Shown: positions 46,601 to 55,881, counted from the first letter of the stretch. The stretch: 64,000 bases of DNA from Shewanella psychrophila (GCF_002005305.1 NZ_CP014782.1:1922001-1986000); one strand, 5' to 3'. Notes: generated by a model from the letters alone, not told the origin. Numbers and translations are program-made.

Positions 46601-49600
46601 GAAGCAACATATGTCTGAAACACAGGAAAAGCTTTGGAAAAGGCTGGGACACAGCCAGGTCAATGGTGTAGAAGTGATCCGCGAACTGGCTAAACACCTT
46701 AAGGCCTCAGGCAAAATAAGCGAACGAGAAGCGACGTTACCGCTGACCCCAGTGGTATTCACCAGCATGCTTGGCATGTCTATGGATGGGATGGACATAA
46801 AACAAGCCATGACCAGTCTGCTTGGCGATCCCGTTTACGTACTGAGCCAGACGCCACAAGTCTGGCTCGATCACCAAATAATGGAGGTCGACGGCGATCT
46901 CGTCTTCAATTGGTACTGCATGGAAGACGTGTTGGAACATGATGTGTTACACACCATGTTCGCCGACTATAACCAACAATTGACAGACGTGGCTGCAAAT
47001 CAGTTATCGATGGGAAAAATCGTTTTATCCCCACAAACTAAAACGACACTAAGCCCCTCGCCCCTTTTACAGGCAATTACCCTACCGGAAATCACCGAAG
47101 AAACAGCCAAGGAGGTCACCGACGCGTGGATGAATATCGAACATCAAGCGCTGGTAGGGATCTGGAACACACTGCAAAACCATCAGCTATTTACAGTAGC
47201 AGGCAAACACTACTCACTCGAACACATTTATGCACAGTTAAATGTTGCGACTAAACACCACAAACTGATTGTTCTTTGGCTTGATCAACTCAGCCGCGAA
47301 GGCATGCTAACCCAAGATAATCACGGCTACCTATTTGGCGGCCAATTCCCCCCGCCACCGACAGCATCAATTCCACCGGCTAACTGGTGTCAGCGTTTGT
47401 CGCAGTATTTAAACGAAAGCATACGGGCTCACCCCGCATTGCTTGATGGCAGTAAGTCAGCATTAGAAATTTTGTTCAAAGACAGCGAAGTCACCGATTG
47501 CCTATATAGCTCCAACCCTTCGCTGCACATTCTGAACCAAAGTGCAGCCGAGACCATTAAGGCGATTGGCGGCGAATACCGACAAGGAATAAATGTACTG
47601 GAAGTGGGCGCTGGTACCGCCTCGACATCACAAGCGGTGCTGAACATCGCTTCAAATACCATCAAACACTACCAGTTCACCGATATCTCATTGGTGTTCC
47701 TACAAGAAGCTAAACAAACATTATCTGCCTATTCTCAAGTCCACTATGAGTTGTTCGACATCAACCTACCCGCCAGTGCAAGTGTGAAAGTGAAAGCAGG
47801 CTATCAGGTTATTCTTGCGGTCAACGTGCTTCACGATGCCACAGATTTGCCTAAAACGCTGAGGCAACTGCATGGGTTACTGGCTCACGGGGGGCAGTTG
47901 ATCTTTATTGAAGCCACGGATCAATTTAGCCCAATGCAGTTGGCGACGGTGGGCTTTATTGAAGGGATTAATGCCTTCAATGATTTTAGGCAGCAGCAGA
48001 AAAGCGCGATGCTCAACTTGCCAGCTTGGTTAGCATTATTGTCAGAAAACGGATTCGTCCCCCAACTGGTCTACCCCAACACTGAGCATTCAGTGCTACG
48101 CCAACACTTGGTCGTAGCCAACAGCACCTCGGTGATCCAGCCTGAGCTTACCGCCACAGCTGATACCCTTGAACATGATATTCAAAGCCCAACTCTGGCG
48201 CTAAAAACCAATCCAGGCACGGCAGTAACTGTCGCGCAAGTGTGGTCTAAGATGCTCGACCGTGAGGTTGGGCAACAATGTGATTTCTTCCAGATTGGCG
48301 GTGACAGTTTGATGGCCACTAAGATGATTGTCGAGCTGAATCAGCAAGGTTTCATCCACGCTAGCTTACAACTGATATTCGAACATCCTGTGTTGGCTGA
48401 TTTCTGTCTTGCTATCAACCCGACCACAGCTGAATCAGTCTCTATTGAGCCAGAGCTAGGCGGCTCAATAGAGACTGACATAGACACAGCGCCACACGAT
48501 AACGAATACGCATTAACCCCACTGCAACATGCTTACTGGCTTGGAGAAAGTGATCTGTTTTCACTTGGAAATGGCATTGCCCATTTTTACGCGGAACTGG
48601 AGATCAAACACCTTGATCGTGAGCGATTGACTCTGGCATGGAATCAGCTGATCCGCAGCCACGATCAGTTACGTGGTGTCATTGATAACGGGAAATACTG
48701 TATCAGTAAAGACGTGCCTTACTATCAGCCGCAATATGTCGATCTCACCGCCATGGATAAAGCCAGAAAAGATCACTTTATCGGTGAAGCGAGAGGCCAG
48801 ATCGTGGCTCAAGGGGTCCCGACCGACCAATGGCCGCTGTTCGATATCAACATATTGCAAACCGACATTGACACCTCACTGGTGCATTTGGTTGTGGATC
48901 TCGTCGTGGCAGACGGCAAAAGCCTAGGCACCTTATTCCAACAATTACAATCTCTGTATGAAGACCTATCTTCAGCTTTACCTGTCCCTCACATGACCGC
49001 CGCCGCGTATCTCCGTGAGTTGGAAAAAACCAAAGCCTCTGAGGGCTATCAACGCGCGCAGCAATATTGGTCACAAAGGATCCCAACCTTGCCCGAAGCC
49101 CCCACGCTTCCACTTGCTGACAGCCGAGATGAAGACTTATCTCAATGCGTGCTTACTCATCGCATTAGTCAACAAGAATGGGCTCAGATCCAAAGTACTG
49201 CATTGACCAATAATGTCCTGCCCTCCATGGCCATGCTCACGGCATTCTGTCTGGTGTTGAAAACATGGAGTGAGACTAAACACTTCTCGATCAACATTCT
49301 TCACAGCAATCGTCAGCCTATGCAGTCAGAGACGGTAGTGGGTAACCTGTCAACCACCTCAATGTTGGAAGTCGATGCCAAGGAAGATATGAACTTGAGT
49401 ACTTTCGCTCATCAACTCCAACAGCGTATGACAGAAGACTTAGCCCACGCCAGTTTTGATGGTCAGCAGGTGCTAACGGAAAAAAACCGCCAAAATCGAA
49501 ACTTCAGCGCAGGCATGCCAATAGTGTTTAACGACACGGTATCAATAGGTCAGAACAAGCCACTGACTATCGGTAAATTAAGGAGTTTTGGCGCACAAAC

Positions 49601-52517
49601 ACCACATGTTTATCTGGACTGCATGCTGATCGCCTCAGTGTGCGGTGGTATCGACATCAAATGGACGATTCAGGAGCATCACCTGAAACCTGGTGTATTC
49701 GATGCCATGTTTGAGGTTTATGTACAAACAGTACGTTCATTGCCATCAGCTAACTGGAATAGTCCCCTATGCCCACCCATGTCGATATCGCAAGTTACAT
49801 CACGCCAGTTTGCGAATGCAACCAAAGCAGCGCTGACTTTAAAGACCAACAATGGCGGAGGTAAACCCGTCCAGACACTGTGCGACATGATCCAAAATGG
49901 GGTGACAGATTACCCTGATGATGTCGCCATCCAACAAGGTGATGTCGCACTGACTTACGCGCAAGTTTGGCGTTCATCCAACGCGTTGGCAGCGCAGATC
50001 TTAGCCTGCGAAGACGATCGCCCTTTGATCGCCATCGTGATGCATAAGGGCTGGGAACAAATCATCTCTGCCATTGCCATTTTGCTGGCAGGTAAAGCCT
50101 ATATGCCTGTGGATGCGTCGTATCCAAGCAAGCGAATTGCGGAGTTATTGGTACAGAGTGATGTCTGCACTGTGATCACCCAACACCATGTTCCCACGCC
50201 CTCCGCTTGCTACCAAACTCTGGTACCCAGTCTGGATGCAAAAGCCCCCGGTGGCTTTACTGCTCCAACGATAGATCCAAGTGATATGGCTTACGTCATC
50301 TTTACCTCAGGATCGACGGGCAGGCCAAAAGGGGTCGTCATGGATCATCAAGCTGTCGTCAACTCTTTGCTGGATATCAACGCTCGAATTGGCCTCAATA
50401 ACCACGACAAGGTCCTGGCTATCTCTGCGCTTAATTTCGATTTATCGGTCTTCGATATCTTCTCGACACTGAGCCAAGGGGCAAGGTTAGTCATACCCGA
50501 AATATCACCGGCGCAAGATCCAGAAGCCCTGGTTAGATTGGCAGCAAGCGCAGGGATCACCGTGTGGAACAGTGTCCCAGCCTTTGCTCAGTTGCTTGCC
50601 GATTGCCTGGAACACAACCAATCCAAGCTACCACAGCTACGCCACATCATGATGAGCGGAGACTGGATCCCCGTCAGTTTACCCGATCGTTTATTCAAAG
50701 TGACCCCAAACGCACAGCAGCTCAGCCTTGGTGGTGCGACAGAAGTGGCGATCTGGTCCATCAGCTACCCAATCAATAAAAGCTATGCCAACTGCACGAG
50801 TATTCCCTATGGCAAACCCTTATCCAACCAAAGGCTCTATATTCTGGATAAGGCATTTGCCCCCTGCCCAGACTGGGTTGCCGGCGAGCTTTACATCGGC
50901 GGTGATGGGCTGGCAATAGGCTACTGGCAAGATACTGACAAAACAGACGCTGCCTTCATCACACATCCACATAGCGGTATTCGTTTGTACAAAACCGGGG
51001 ATTGGGGTCGCTACCAACTCGATGGCAACATTGAGTTTCTCGGCAGAAATGATCAACAGGTTAAGGTAAATGGATATCGTATTGAGCTCGGAGAGATCGA
51101 AACGGTGTTGCGTCAGTGTCCAGCCGAAAACCTGGGGACTCGCGTGCAGGATGCGATGGTCAAATCGATGACTCACCCCAGTGGTGGCATCAGGTTGATT
51201 GCCTATGTGGTGTATGGGAACAATGCCGCGGATAATAACCAGCATCTGCTTGATTATGTGCGAGGTGTCTTACCGCAATACATGTGCCCTTCGCAGATAG
51301 TCGCACTAGATAGCCTACCGCTGACGGCCAACGGTAAAGTAGATCGTAACGCCCTACCATCCCCACACTTTACCCCAAAGACCCATTTATTGCGTCAGCC
51401 TTCCTCGAACACCGAGCTTAGGCTGGCACAGATATGGGCTGAATGCCTGAACGTAGAGAGTATTCCGGCCAATCAAAGCTTCTTCGATCTCGGCGGAAAC
51501 TCCCTGATCGCGGTACATCTCATCAATCAGATCAACACCCAACTCGATGTCTCACTCACCGCAGGACAACTGCAAGCAAACGACACCATTGAGCGCCTCG
51601 CCACATTGACCGAATCTCAAGATTCGACGGCAGAGCAAGTGCCCATCCTCCTCACTCCACACTGCAGCGATAAACACCACAACACCTTGTTCATTATTCA
51701 CCCTATCGGGGGACACTTACTGAGCTATCAGCGTCTCGCAAGCCAACTTAACAATGTCACGCTATATGGGCTTCAATATCCTGAACACAAGCTAACGAAT
51801 CACGAGCCTGATATTCAGGCGTTGGCGCGCGACTATTTACGTATGATCCAAACGATTCAGCCACAAGGTCCATATCAGCTTGCTGGTTGGTCATTTGGTG
51901 GCGTAGTGGCCTATGAACTGGCGCATCAGATGAGCGCGCAGGGCCATGAGGTAACCAACTGCCTACTCATTGACAGCTACAAGCCGAGCATGAATGAAGC
52001 CTCACCATTAGACGATTCAACGATTCGTCAGCACTTTTATGCCGATTGTGTCGGCAGATTTCCAGAGCTGGCCGAAGCTGAAGTGCCAGATTTCAGCCAA
52101 GATGCCATTTTCTTCTCTTCAATGGCTACCGCATTCGACACGACAACATCTTCTGGCCTGCTAGACATTGCCATCATTACCAGTTTGTTGAGTATTTACC
52201 GCCGAAACCTGCGTGCCATGCTCAGCTATTCCCCCCCCATGATGAACCAGTTATCCGTGACGCTCTTTGCCGCAGCACAACCCAGCCATTTGGACTTCAT
52301 GAGCTATCAACATCCTGAGATAGCCAATCGAGCTTGTCATGGCTGGCAGGACTGCTGCGCGCCGCGGGTGAACCTTATACCGGGAGACCACTACACCATG
52401 CTGCAAGATCCAAATGTCGCGTCACTTGCCCAAGAAATCTCTCAGTTGCTGGCGCGCCCTCAACAACAGATTGACTCAATTCAGAATAGCTCCAAGGAAG
52501 TGTTAGAACATGAATAA
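40620..52517 (+). CDS. irp1: Hybrid PKS/NRPS, HMWP1-like with an extra Cy-A-PCP module
   Basis: A 3965-residue megasynthase. Order: KS (Cys183, His319, His358), AT (GHSVG, Ser627), linker without a SAM motif, KR (VTGGMGGIG near 1330; YxxxN), ACP (Ser1631), Cy (DLLQFD, 1827-1832), MT (VLEVGAGT near 2326-2333), PCP (GGDS, Ser2563), second Cy (DLVVAD, 2760-2765), A domain (FTSGSTGRPKG near 3227; code DLFN-MS-L-IW, cysteine-like; NGKVDR near 3567), PCP (GGNS, Ser3628) and thioesterase (GWSFGG, Ser3758). Yersiniabactin HMWP1 is about 3160 residues, with an AT-KR methyltransferase and no second Cy-A-PCP. AGAGGA precedes the ATG; the stop overlaps irp3 by 8 bases. Poly-C tracts occur at 43609-43615 and 52231-52238. 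Confidence 0.94.
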   Translation: MEDLANMYGHSDPIAVIGLACRFPKAPDVETFWHNLMNGITGQSYFSEQELNASGISPSVYQRKNFVPSGAVIEKPEYFDAGLFGYSPKEARSIDPQQRLFLQNVWHALEHSGHAPTGIKVKTGIFGSIRTSTYPSFNDFDVTQVGQVKGLQALIGNDKDYLATRVAHKFNLTGPAFTVQTACSSSLVAVHLACESLRSGECNMAIAGGVAVSFPQISGYEYQPGMIFSSDGLCRPFDANADGTFGGHGVGSVVLKRLEDALQDGDNVLAVLRGSAINNDGQDKVGFTAPSVSGQTRVLLEAIHLADIQADDVEMIEAHGTGTKLGDPIEVTAIKQAYQRNSQVKTCYLGSVKSSLGHLDTAAGIASLIKTVLAVSRGKIPASLNITQTNPALQLDDSSFKLAKETIDWHSETRTAAVSSFGIGGTNCHMLVQSVPKRAQLVTNGTTSASDLSLFISANSEASLRDLAKGYGSLLKNNEHFDDVAYSALTSRSTDLPYRLAVNNTASAAEALIRFAKSGQTSPNLNWNQKQKSTKVTWCFTGQGSQFPGMGHELYLVCPTFKASIDTSQTYCQRVGEAPLTEVMFGELTHLLTRTDHAQLAIVAFEIAMAAHWQAKGFEPNMVMGHSVGEFAACVVGGYLSHQQAIELVAERGRLMHECAQQEKGVMLAVFTSEIETQSISALDELDLAARNGCQHRVFSGSAAAVERATTALDANGINFRTLDVPCAAHSRLLDDMLIPFSDFAADISASAGAIPLISSLTGKLLTSENALTNHYWAQHVRQPVQFKHAVESAISQGCTVFLEMGPTPHLTAISQREHWQQDIRWQGTHQHMMTAEKSKAAVLSTLYVAGMDTDWPSQFNTIGHQCELPLYAFDEQKYWYQAETINPVNHNKDSELTRINEPESAAAGYELMRCSAIENFVKSCISSHRFTLKTVILGGRLLPRYRQIVLALLDVLIDNGYYSNNGKWFVRTNKPLPPTDTAAEWLREQILKIPSTPPISMTEIRCLIQASTTLKDKLSSLEHIPAHGHNHVEEANILLHNPLGVAKTQGRKHEPQHTVNDGLTYQDWSSLPHQQDLFALISQQLPAFTQENNAEWEISVSTTFSPNEVTQVAVNRISGMWGQAKYHLRAKSAKGVWQWLGDAYTKDFNSSVALKLLPSPHNHYEWQWQRIAPYTDSQSQTISPLDIEQALLTTGEVHRLNSHQSLVTLPQGSLSHVTAQMAKALSRDFDTLYVLTSDTMPVNSGDDIQPEKFALMSLLRVARAEYPTKKIYLLDVDNHHPEFISSAIKQAPFSLCTELACREDHYFCPKILPAKASDSMIPQQWFTTQGWHLVTGGMGGIGRLVVKWLASSGAKNIAVLGRREHPDWPEFCLQMATLGCTVDTLICDMSQQGQLELVLSRWQTELPIIGAIHAAGTSAHGLLATWDQSATEALLQTKAMSFTALHQWLEAQNAQYLIGFSSAASLGAQGQGTYAVANAYLEGYTLSKKAASHCRLMSIGWGAWDNIGMTSSQRLLDKLSKDGMHTISLQEGLWHLSQCFLNGQSNPLAMNIENLHPNFCRYFADSIAPAIQVATSIVPSTVADKNNNTATSEVSDLPLWLVNRVCYQLGIAESTTVSDAQDLLQLGMDSLQFIELSAAIQKQFGIKINADEAYQDLSVAGLASLINERMRNDARSVPVLRFKIEKQDKHLPFPLTPIQHAYWIGRESWIKYGGIACHVVFEWDKNLNQFDPEKFENAWNALIERHDMLRMTITANGEQIIQANVPHFTISETSVSSLPKNEQRYALDAIRHSMSHDVRPADVWPLFDLRFTRMSDTKIRLHMNLDLLQFDVQSFKIMMDDLTTAYQGLALPEMPLTFRDYVMHEQKLRQQADWQASWDYWQQTIPNLPTAPRLPLNPNYDSESPQFITLEGKLDSTQWQGLKSQWQQWGVTPSAGLLTLFAHTLAKWTSSSDFTLNMTFFNRQPFHEDVEGIIGDFTSVLLMDFMLSAPSSLKQHMSETQEKLWKRLGHSQVNGVEVIRELAKHLKASGKISEREATLPLTPVVFTSMLGMSMDGMDIKQAMTSLLGDPVYVLSQTPQVWLDHQIMEVDGDLVFNWYCMEDVLEHDVLHTMFADYNQQLTDVAANQLSMGKIVLSPQTKTTLSPSPLLQAITLPEITEETAKEVTDAWMNIEHQALVGIWNTLQNHQLFTVAGKHYSLEHIYAQLNVATKHHKLIVLWLDQLSREGMLTQDNHGYLFGGQFPPPPTASIPPANWCQRLSQYLNESIRAHPALLDGSKSALEILFKDSEVTDCLYSSNPSLHILNQSAAETIKAIGGEYRQGINVLEVGAGTASTSQAVLNIASNTIKHYQFTDISLVFLQEAKQTLSAYSQVHYELFDINLPASASVKVKAGYQVILAVNVLHDATDLPKTLRQLHGLLAHGGQLIFIEATDQFSPMQLATVGFIEGINAFNDFRQQQKSAMLNLPAWLALLSENGFVPQLVYPNTEHSVLRQHLVVANSTSVIQPELTATADTLEHDIQSPTLALKTNPGTAVTVAQVWSKMLDREVGQQCDFFQIGGDSLMATKMIVELNQQGFIHASLQLIFEHPVLADFCLAINPTTAESVSIEPELGGSIETDIDTAPHDNEYALTPLQHAYWLGESDLFSLGNGIAHFYAELEIKHLDRERLTLAWNQLIRSHDQLRGVIDNGKYCISKDVPYYQPQYVDLTAMDKARKDHFIGEARGQIVAQGVPTDQWPLFDINILQTDIDTSLVHLVVDLVVADGKSLGTLFQQLQSLYEDLSSALPVPHMTAAAYLRELEKTKASEGYQRAQQYWSQRIPTLPEAPTLPLADSRDEDLSQCVLTHRISQQEWAQIQSTALTNNVLPSMAMLTAFCLVLKTWSETKHFSINILHSNRQPMQSETVVGNLSTTSMLEVDAKEDMNLSTFAHQLQQRMTEDLAHASFDGQQVLTEKNRQNRNFSAGMPIVFNDTVSIGQNKPLTIGKLRSFGAQTPHVYLDCMLIASVCGGIDIKWTIQEHHLKPGVFDAMFEVYVQTVRSLPSANWNSPLCPPMSISQVTSRQFANATKAALTLKTNNGGGKPVQTLCDMIQNGVTDYPDDVAIQQGDVALTYAQVWRSSNALAAQILACEDDRPLIAIVMHKGWEQIISAIAILLAGKAYMPVDASYPSKRIAELLVQSDVCTVITQHHVPTPSACYQTLVPSLDAKAPGGFTAPTIDPSDMAYVIFTSGSTGRPKGVVMDHQAVVNSLLDINARIGLNNHDKVLAISALNFDLSVFDIFSTLSQGARLVIPEISPAQDPEALVRLAASAGITVWNSVPAFAQLLADCLEHNQSKLPQLRHIMMSGDWIPVSLPDRLFKVTPNAQQLSLGGATEVAIWSISYPINKSYANCTSIPYGKPLSNQRLYILDKAFAPCPDWVAGELYIGGDGLAIGYWQDTDKTDAAFITHPHSGIRLYKTGDWGRYQLDGNIEFLGRNDQQVKVNGYRIELGEIETVLRQCPAENLGTRVQDAMVKSMTHPSGGIRLIAYVVYGNNAADNNQHLLDYVRGVLPQYMCPSQIVALDSLPLTANGKVDRNALPSPHFTPKTHLLRQPSSNTELRLAQIWAECLNVESIPANQSFFDLGGNSLIAVHLINQINTQLDVSLTAGQLQANDTIERLATLTESQDSTAEQVPILLTPHCSDKHHNTLFIIHPIGGHLLSYQRLASQLNNVTLYGLQYPEHKLTNHEPDIQALARDYLRMIQTIQPQGPYQLAGWSFGGVVAYELAHQMSAQGHEVTNCLLIDSYKPSMNEASPLDDSTIRQHFYADCVGRFPELAEAEVPDFSQDAIFFSSMATAFDTTTSSGLLDIAIITSLLSIYRRNLRAMLSYSPPMMNQLSVTLFAAAQPSHLDFMSYQHPEIANRACHGWQDCCAPRVNLIPGDHYTMLQDPNVASLAQEISQLLARPQQQIDSIQNSSKEVLEHE
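52231..52238 (+). repeat. Eight-base C tract inside the Irp1 thioesterase
   Basis: A run of eight C falls in the thioesterase-coding part of irp1. Slippage by one base would truncate the release domain. Seven-base C/G runs also occur in irp1 (43609-43615), irp5 (55939-55945) and irp8 (33490-33496). Confidence 0.8.
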
Positions 52518-53604
52518 ACCTAAAAAAGTCGTCATCGCCGGCACTAAATTTGGCGAGCTTTACCTCAATGCTTTTATCGAGTCTCACCCAGATTTGGCGC
52601 TGGCGGGTATCATTTCCCAAGGTAGCCAACGCTCACAGACATTGGCAGACGCCTTTGGCGTCCCTTTGTTTCTGGATGTCAGCCAATTGCCTCAAGATAT
52701 CGATATTGCTTGCGTTGTCATCAGAGCCTCGAGTATCGGCGGCGCTGGCAACCTATTAGTCGAAGACCTTTTACAACGTAAGATCCACGTCATTCAAGAA
52801 CATCCCGTCTCTGTCAATGAGCTGAACCGTCATCAATCCCTTGCTCAGCAGCACGGTGTTCATTATCGAATAAACAGTTTTTATGCCTCATCTGCAGCAG
52901 GAAAAACCCTGATCGCGGGTGCACAACACCTCAGTAGCCAAAAACTAAAGGATGCGAGTTACGGCAACCTCACCACCAGTCGTCAACTCCTGTATTCCAC
53001 ATTAGATCTGTTACTGCAATCTCTGGGAGAAAGTACCAAACTACAGCCCACCTTGCTGGGTAAACAGAAACAATTCGACATCATTAACCTACACTCAGCG
53101 CAAGGTGATTATCTATTGCAATTGCAAAACTATCTCGACCCTCGAGATCCAGATATGCACAGCTTAGCCATGCACCGCATCATGCTGGGTTGGAACAATG
53201 GCTATCTAGCACTCGCAGACAGTTATGGTCCTGTGACTTGGACGCCGGTTCTCCATGCTGATAACCACCAAAGCGACAACCACAGCTTGTACCAAATCGT
53301 TTCAAAACCTGAAGGTCATTACCTTAACCAACCCACAACTCAAACTCTATGTGACAACCAAAGTCAGGTAAAAGATACCTTTGAGAGCCTAGGCCCGGAC
53401 GGTGTGCTGTTTACCCTTGAGCAATTTTCTCGGGTGATAGATGGCCAAGCGTGTGAGGCTGGATTCACCCTCGCGCACCAATTAAACGTCGCGCAACTTT
53501 GGGAACACATTCTGGCAATTTCTGGACAACCACAAGAGCAAGCCATATCACCCGCAATCCGCATCAAGATGCCATTGGCTGAGCCAATAAGAGGACAAGT
53601 ATAA
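52510..53604 (+). CDS. irp3: Thiazolinyl imine reductase (YbtU/PchG-like)
   Basis: NADPH-dependent reductase of 364 residues that turns one thiazoline of the growing chain into thiazolidine. The N-terminal Rossmann part reads VVIAGTKFGELYLNAF (about 6-21), followed by IACVVIRASSIGGAGNLL and IHVIQEHPVSVNEL near 86-102, as in the Gfo/Idh-related YbtU/PchG/Irp3 family. The start overlaps the irp1 stop by 8 bases (ATGAATAA), indicating translational coupling. Length fits Irp3. It acts on carrier-bound intermediates of Irp1/Irp2. Confidence 0.94.
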   Translation: MNKPKKVVIAGTKFGELYLNAFIESHPDLALAGIISQGSQRSQTLADAFGVPLFLDVSQLPQDIDIACVVIRASSIGGAGNLLVEDLLQRKIHVIQEHPVSVNELNRHQSLAQQHGVHYRINSFYASSAAGKTLIAGAQHLSSQKLKDASYGNLTTSRQLLYSTLDLLLQSLGESTKLQPTLLGKQKQFDIINLHSAQGDYLLQLQNYLDPRDPDMHSLAMHRIMLGWNNGYLALADSYGPVTWTPVLHADNHQSDNHSLYQIVSKPEGHYLNQPTTQTLCDNQSQVKDTFESLGPDGVLFTLEQFSRVIDGQACEAGFTLAHQLNVAQLWEHILAISGQPQEQAISPAIRIKMPLAEPIRGQV

Positions 53605-54470
53605 TGGAGCAGGTATTCAAAACCTTACATAAAAGTAGCAATCGGCCAGAGCATATTTGGGTGATTTTCCCCTTTGCCGGAGGCAGCCTGAGCGCATTCA
53701 AAAGTTGGACGTCTCTGGGAGATGGCCTACTGCCAAACAATACGCTTATTTTACTCGCAACCTACCCAGGTCGCGATAACCGTATGCGCGAGCGACCACA
53801 TCAACACATTTCGGATTTAGCCGATAATCTGTTTGACGCGTTAATTAACCTGATTTCCCATAGCGACTTACTCGCCAATGCCACTCTCCGCCTGTGTGGT
53901 CATAGCATGGGCGCCCAGGTCGCCTTTGAAGTTTGCAAGCAATTGGAGGAGCACTATGGTTGTGCCACCCCAATCACCCAATTGGTGTTATCAGGGTGCC
54001 ACGCACCACATCTAAAAAGTCGAAGAACACTCAGCCACTTACACAATGACGACTTCATCGATCAATTAATTGAAATCGGCAGCGGAAGCGCTGTCCTCAA
54101 ACAACACCCCGAACTTTTACCAGTGTTTCTCCCCATGTTAAGAGCCGATTTTCTTGCCACCGAAAACTATTACAGTGCGCTTGAAAACGCCCCTGAACTG
54201 GAGTACACCCCATGCACGTTAGTGTTTGGAGAAAGCGACCCAGAAGCTTGGAGTTCAGAGGTACAAGAGTGGCATGAATGGTTTAACCCTGCTTTACGCA
54301 CACATGCCCGGGTAGTCGGAATACCCGGCGACCATTTTTATATCACCACATCCCCCGCGACGTTTATTCAACATGTCATCGAACAGACGGAAAGTACCAC
54401 CTTAGTTCGCTCCACCCCAAAGCAAGCAAACAGCGCAAACCCTGCCAGATCCGGAGAGCAACATGGCTAA
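53604..54470 (+). CDS. irp4: Type II thioesterase (YbtT-like)
   Basis: Editing thioesterase of 288 residues that removes wrong acyl groups from the carrier proteins. The alpha/beta hydrolase marks are FPFAGGSLSAF near 23-33, the nucleophile in CGHSMGAQVAF (Ser101), a late Asp in VFGESDPEAWSS and the His of GIPGDHFYIT near 239-248. It shares one base with the irp3 stop codon (TAATG) and overlaps irp9 by 8 bases. Clear homologue of YbtT/GrsT-type proteins. Confidence 0.94.
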   Translation: MEQVFKTLHKSSNRPEHIWVIFPFAGGSLSAFKSWTSLGDGLLPNNTLILLATYPGRDNRMRERPHQHISDLADNLFDALINLISHSDLLANATLRLCGHSMGAQVAFEVCKQLEEHYGCATPITQLVLSGCHAPHLKSRRTLSHLHNDDFIDQLIEIGSGSAVLKQHPELLPVFLPMLRADFLATENYYSALENAPELEYTPCTLVFGESDPEAWSSEVQEWHEWFNPALRTHARVVGIPGDHFYITTSPATFIQHVIEQTESTTLVRSTPKQANSANPARSGEQHG

Positions 54471-55881
54471 TCACCACGAACAAACCTACAAAACATTCAC
54501 ACTAGCACACCAATGCCAACCCATTTTACTGGCAACTGAGCTGACTAGCTTAGCATTTTGCAAGGATTACCTCGTCTATGAACACCATGACGAATGGGCC
54601 ATAGGCATCAACAAACTAACCCAACTAACTGTCAGTAGCTGCGGTGAAATTACTGATTTTAATGGCAACAAGCATAGAGTCAAGACCACCGAAATTTGCC
54701 AGGCGATTCATCAAGCAACCCAAACGTTAAACATAAAAGATTGGCGGTTGTTTGGGCGCGCAGATTTCGAGTTTTGCCGCTTTTCTCACAACCTAAAGCA
54801 GCAGGAAACCAGCCGCGAACTGCTGGAATTGTTTGTGCCGGAAACGGATATACGGATCACAAAAAAGCGCATTGTCATTCGCACAATGGACGATACTGTA
54901 CTGCCACAAATCCAAAGTATTATTGCTGACTGCACCAATAACACGACCGTCACAGAGTACAGTCACACCGCCCTGACCCAAGACGACATTCTTCATGCTC
55001 AGGCAGTCAAACAGCACTTTCAGGAAAGCGTGCGCTCAGCTGTCGAGGAGATAAAGGAACACAAATACAACAAGGTCATTTTGTCCCGGGTCGCGATACT
55101 TCCTGCTAATATTGACTCGAAAAAAAGCTTCATCGAAGGGCGTAGGAAAAATACACCTGCCCGTTCATTTATGTTGAAACTCGGTGAAATTGCAGCCTTT
55201 GGTTTTTCTCCTGAAACGGTATTAGAAGTAGATGAACACGGCAACCTCAGCACCCAGCCCCTTGCGGGCACTCGCGCATTGCCTGATGATCCGCAAGCCG
55301 CCATTCTACTTAGAAACGAATTGCTGACAGATCCGAAAGAGATTGCCGAACATGCGGCCTCAGTCAAACTCGCGGTCGAGGAGTTAACCCTGATTTGTCC
55401 CTCTTCGACAGTGAACGTAGCAGAATTTATGCAGGTATCAGAACGAGGCAGCGTTCAGCACCTTGCTTCTCGTGTCACTGGCACCTTGTCAGAGGGGAAA
55501 TCCGCCTGGGATGCCTTCAATGTCCTGTTTCCCTCAATTACTGCATCGGGGATCCCAAAGCGAGAAGCCATTGATGCGATTGCCAGGTTCGAACTTTTAC
55601 CCCGGGGCTTATACAGCGGCAGCGTTCTTGTTACCGACCACAATGGTTACTTCGACGCGGCACTCGTACTGAGGACGGCCTACAAGCACCAGTCAGTTTC
55701 TTTACTACAAGCTGGCGCTGGTATTATAGGCTTATCAACCCCCGAAAGAGAGTGGGAAGAAACCGGTGAAAAGATGGCCTGTGTACTCGATCATTTAGTA
55801 TTTGAAAAAGAACAAGAAAAGCACCACCTTGCCACCGATACCGTGCCCGTTGATAGCATCCTTTGCGAGGAAAAGTCATGA
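54463..55881 (+). CDS. irp9: Salicylate synthase (YbtS/Irp9-like)
   Basis: Chorismate-using MST-family enzyme that makes salicylate directly, through isochorismate with pyruvate loss. The 472-residue protein has KYNKVILSRV near 201-210, GFSPETVLEV near 246-255, STQPLAGTRALP near 262-273, ELLTDPKEIAEHAASVKLAVEEL (about 285-307), VQHLASRVTGTL near 330-341, ASGIPKREAI, LYSGSVLV near 382-389 and AGAGIIGLSTPEREWEE near the end. These are the salicylate-synthase rather than anthranilate-synthase residues. In Yersinia, ybtS is elsewhere in the island; here it lies inside the synthase operon, overlapping irp4 by 8 and irp5 by 4 bases. Confidence 0.94.
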   Translation: MANHHEQTYKTFTLAHQCQPILLATELTSLAFCKDYLVYEHHDEWAIGINKLTQLTVSSCGEITDFNGNKHRVKTTEICQAIHQATQTLNIKDWRLFGRADFEFCRFSHNLKQQETSRELLELFVPETDIRITKKRIVIRTMDDTVLPQIQSIIADCTNNTTVTEYSHTALTQDDILHAQAVKQHFQESVRSAVEEIKEHKYNKVILSRVAILPANIDSKKSFIEGRRKNTPARSFMLKLGEIAAFGFSPETVLEVDEHGNLSTQPLAGTRALPDDPQAAILLRNELLTDPKEIAEHAASVKLAVEELTLICPSSTVNVAEFMQVSERGSVQHLASRVTGTLSEGKSAWDAFNVLFPSITASGIPKREAIDAIARFELLPRGLYSGSVLVTDHNGYFDAALVLRTAYKHQSVSLLQAGAGIIGLSTPEREWEETGEKMACVLDHLVFEKEQEKHHLATDTVPVDSILCEEKS

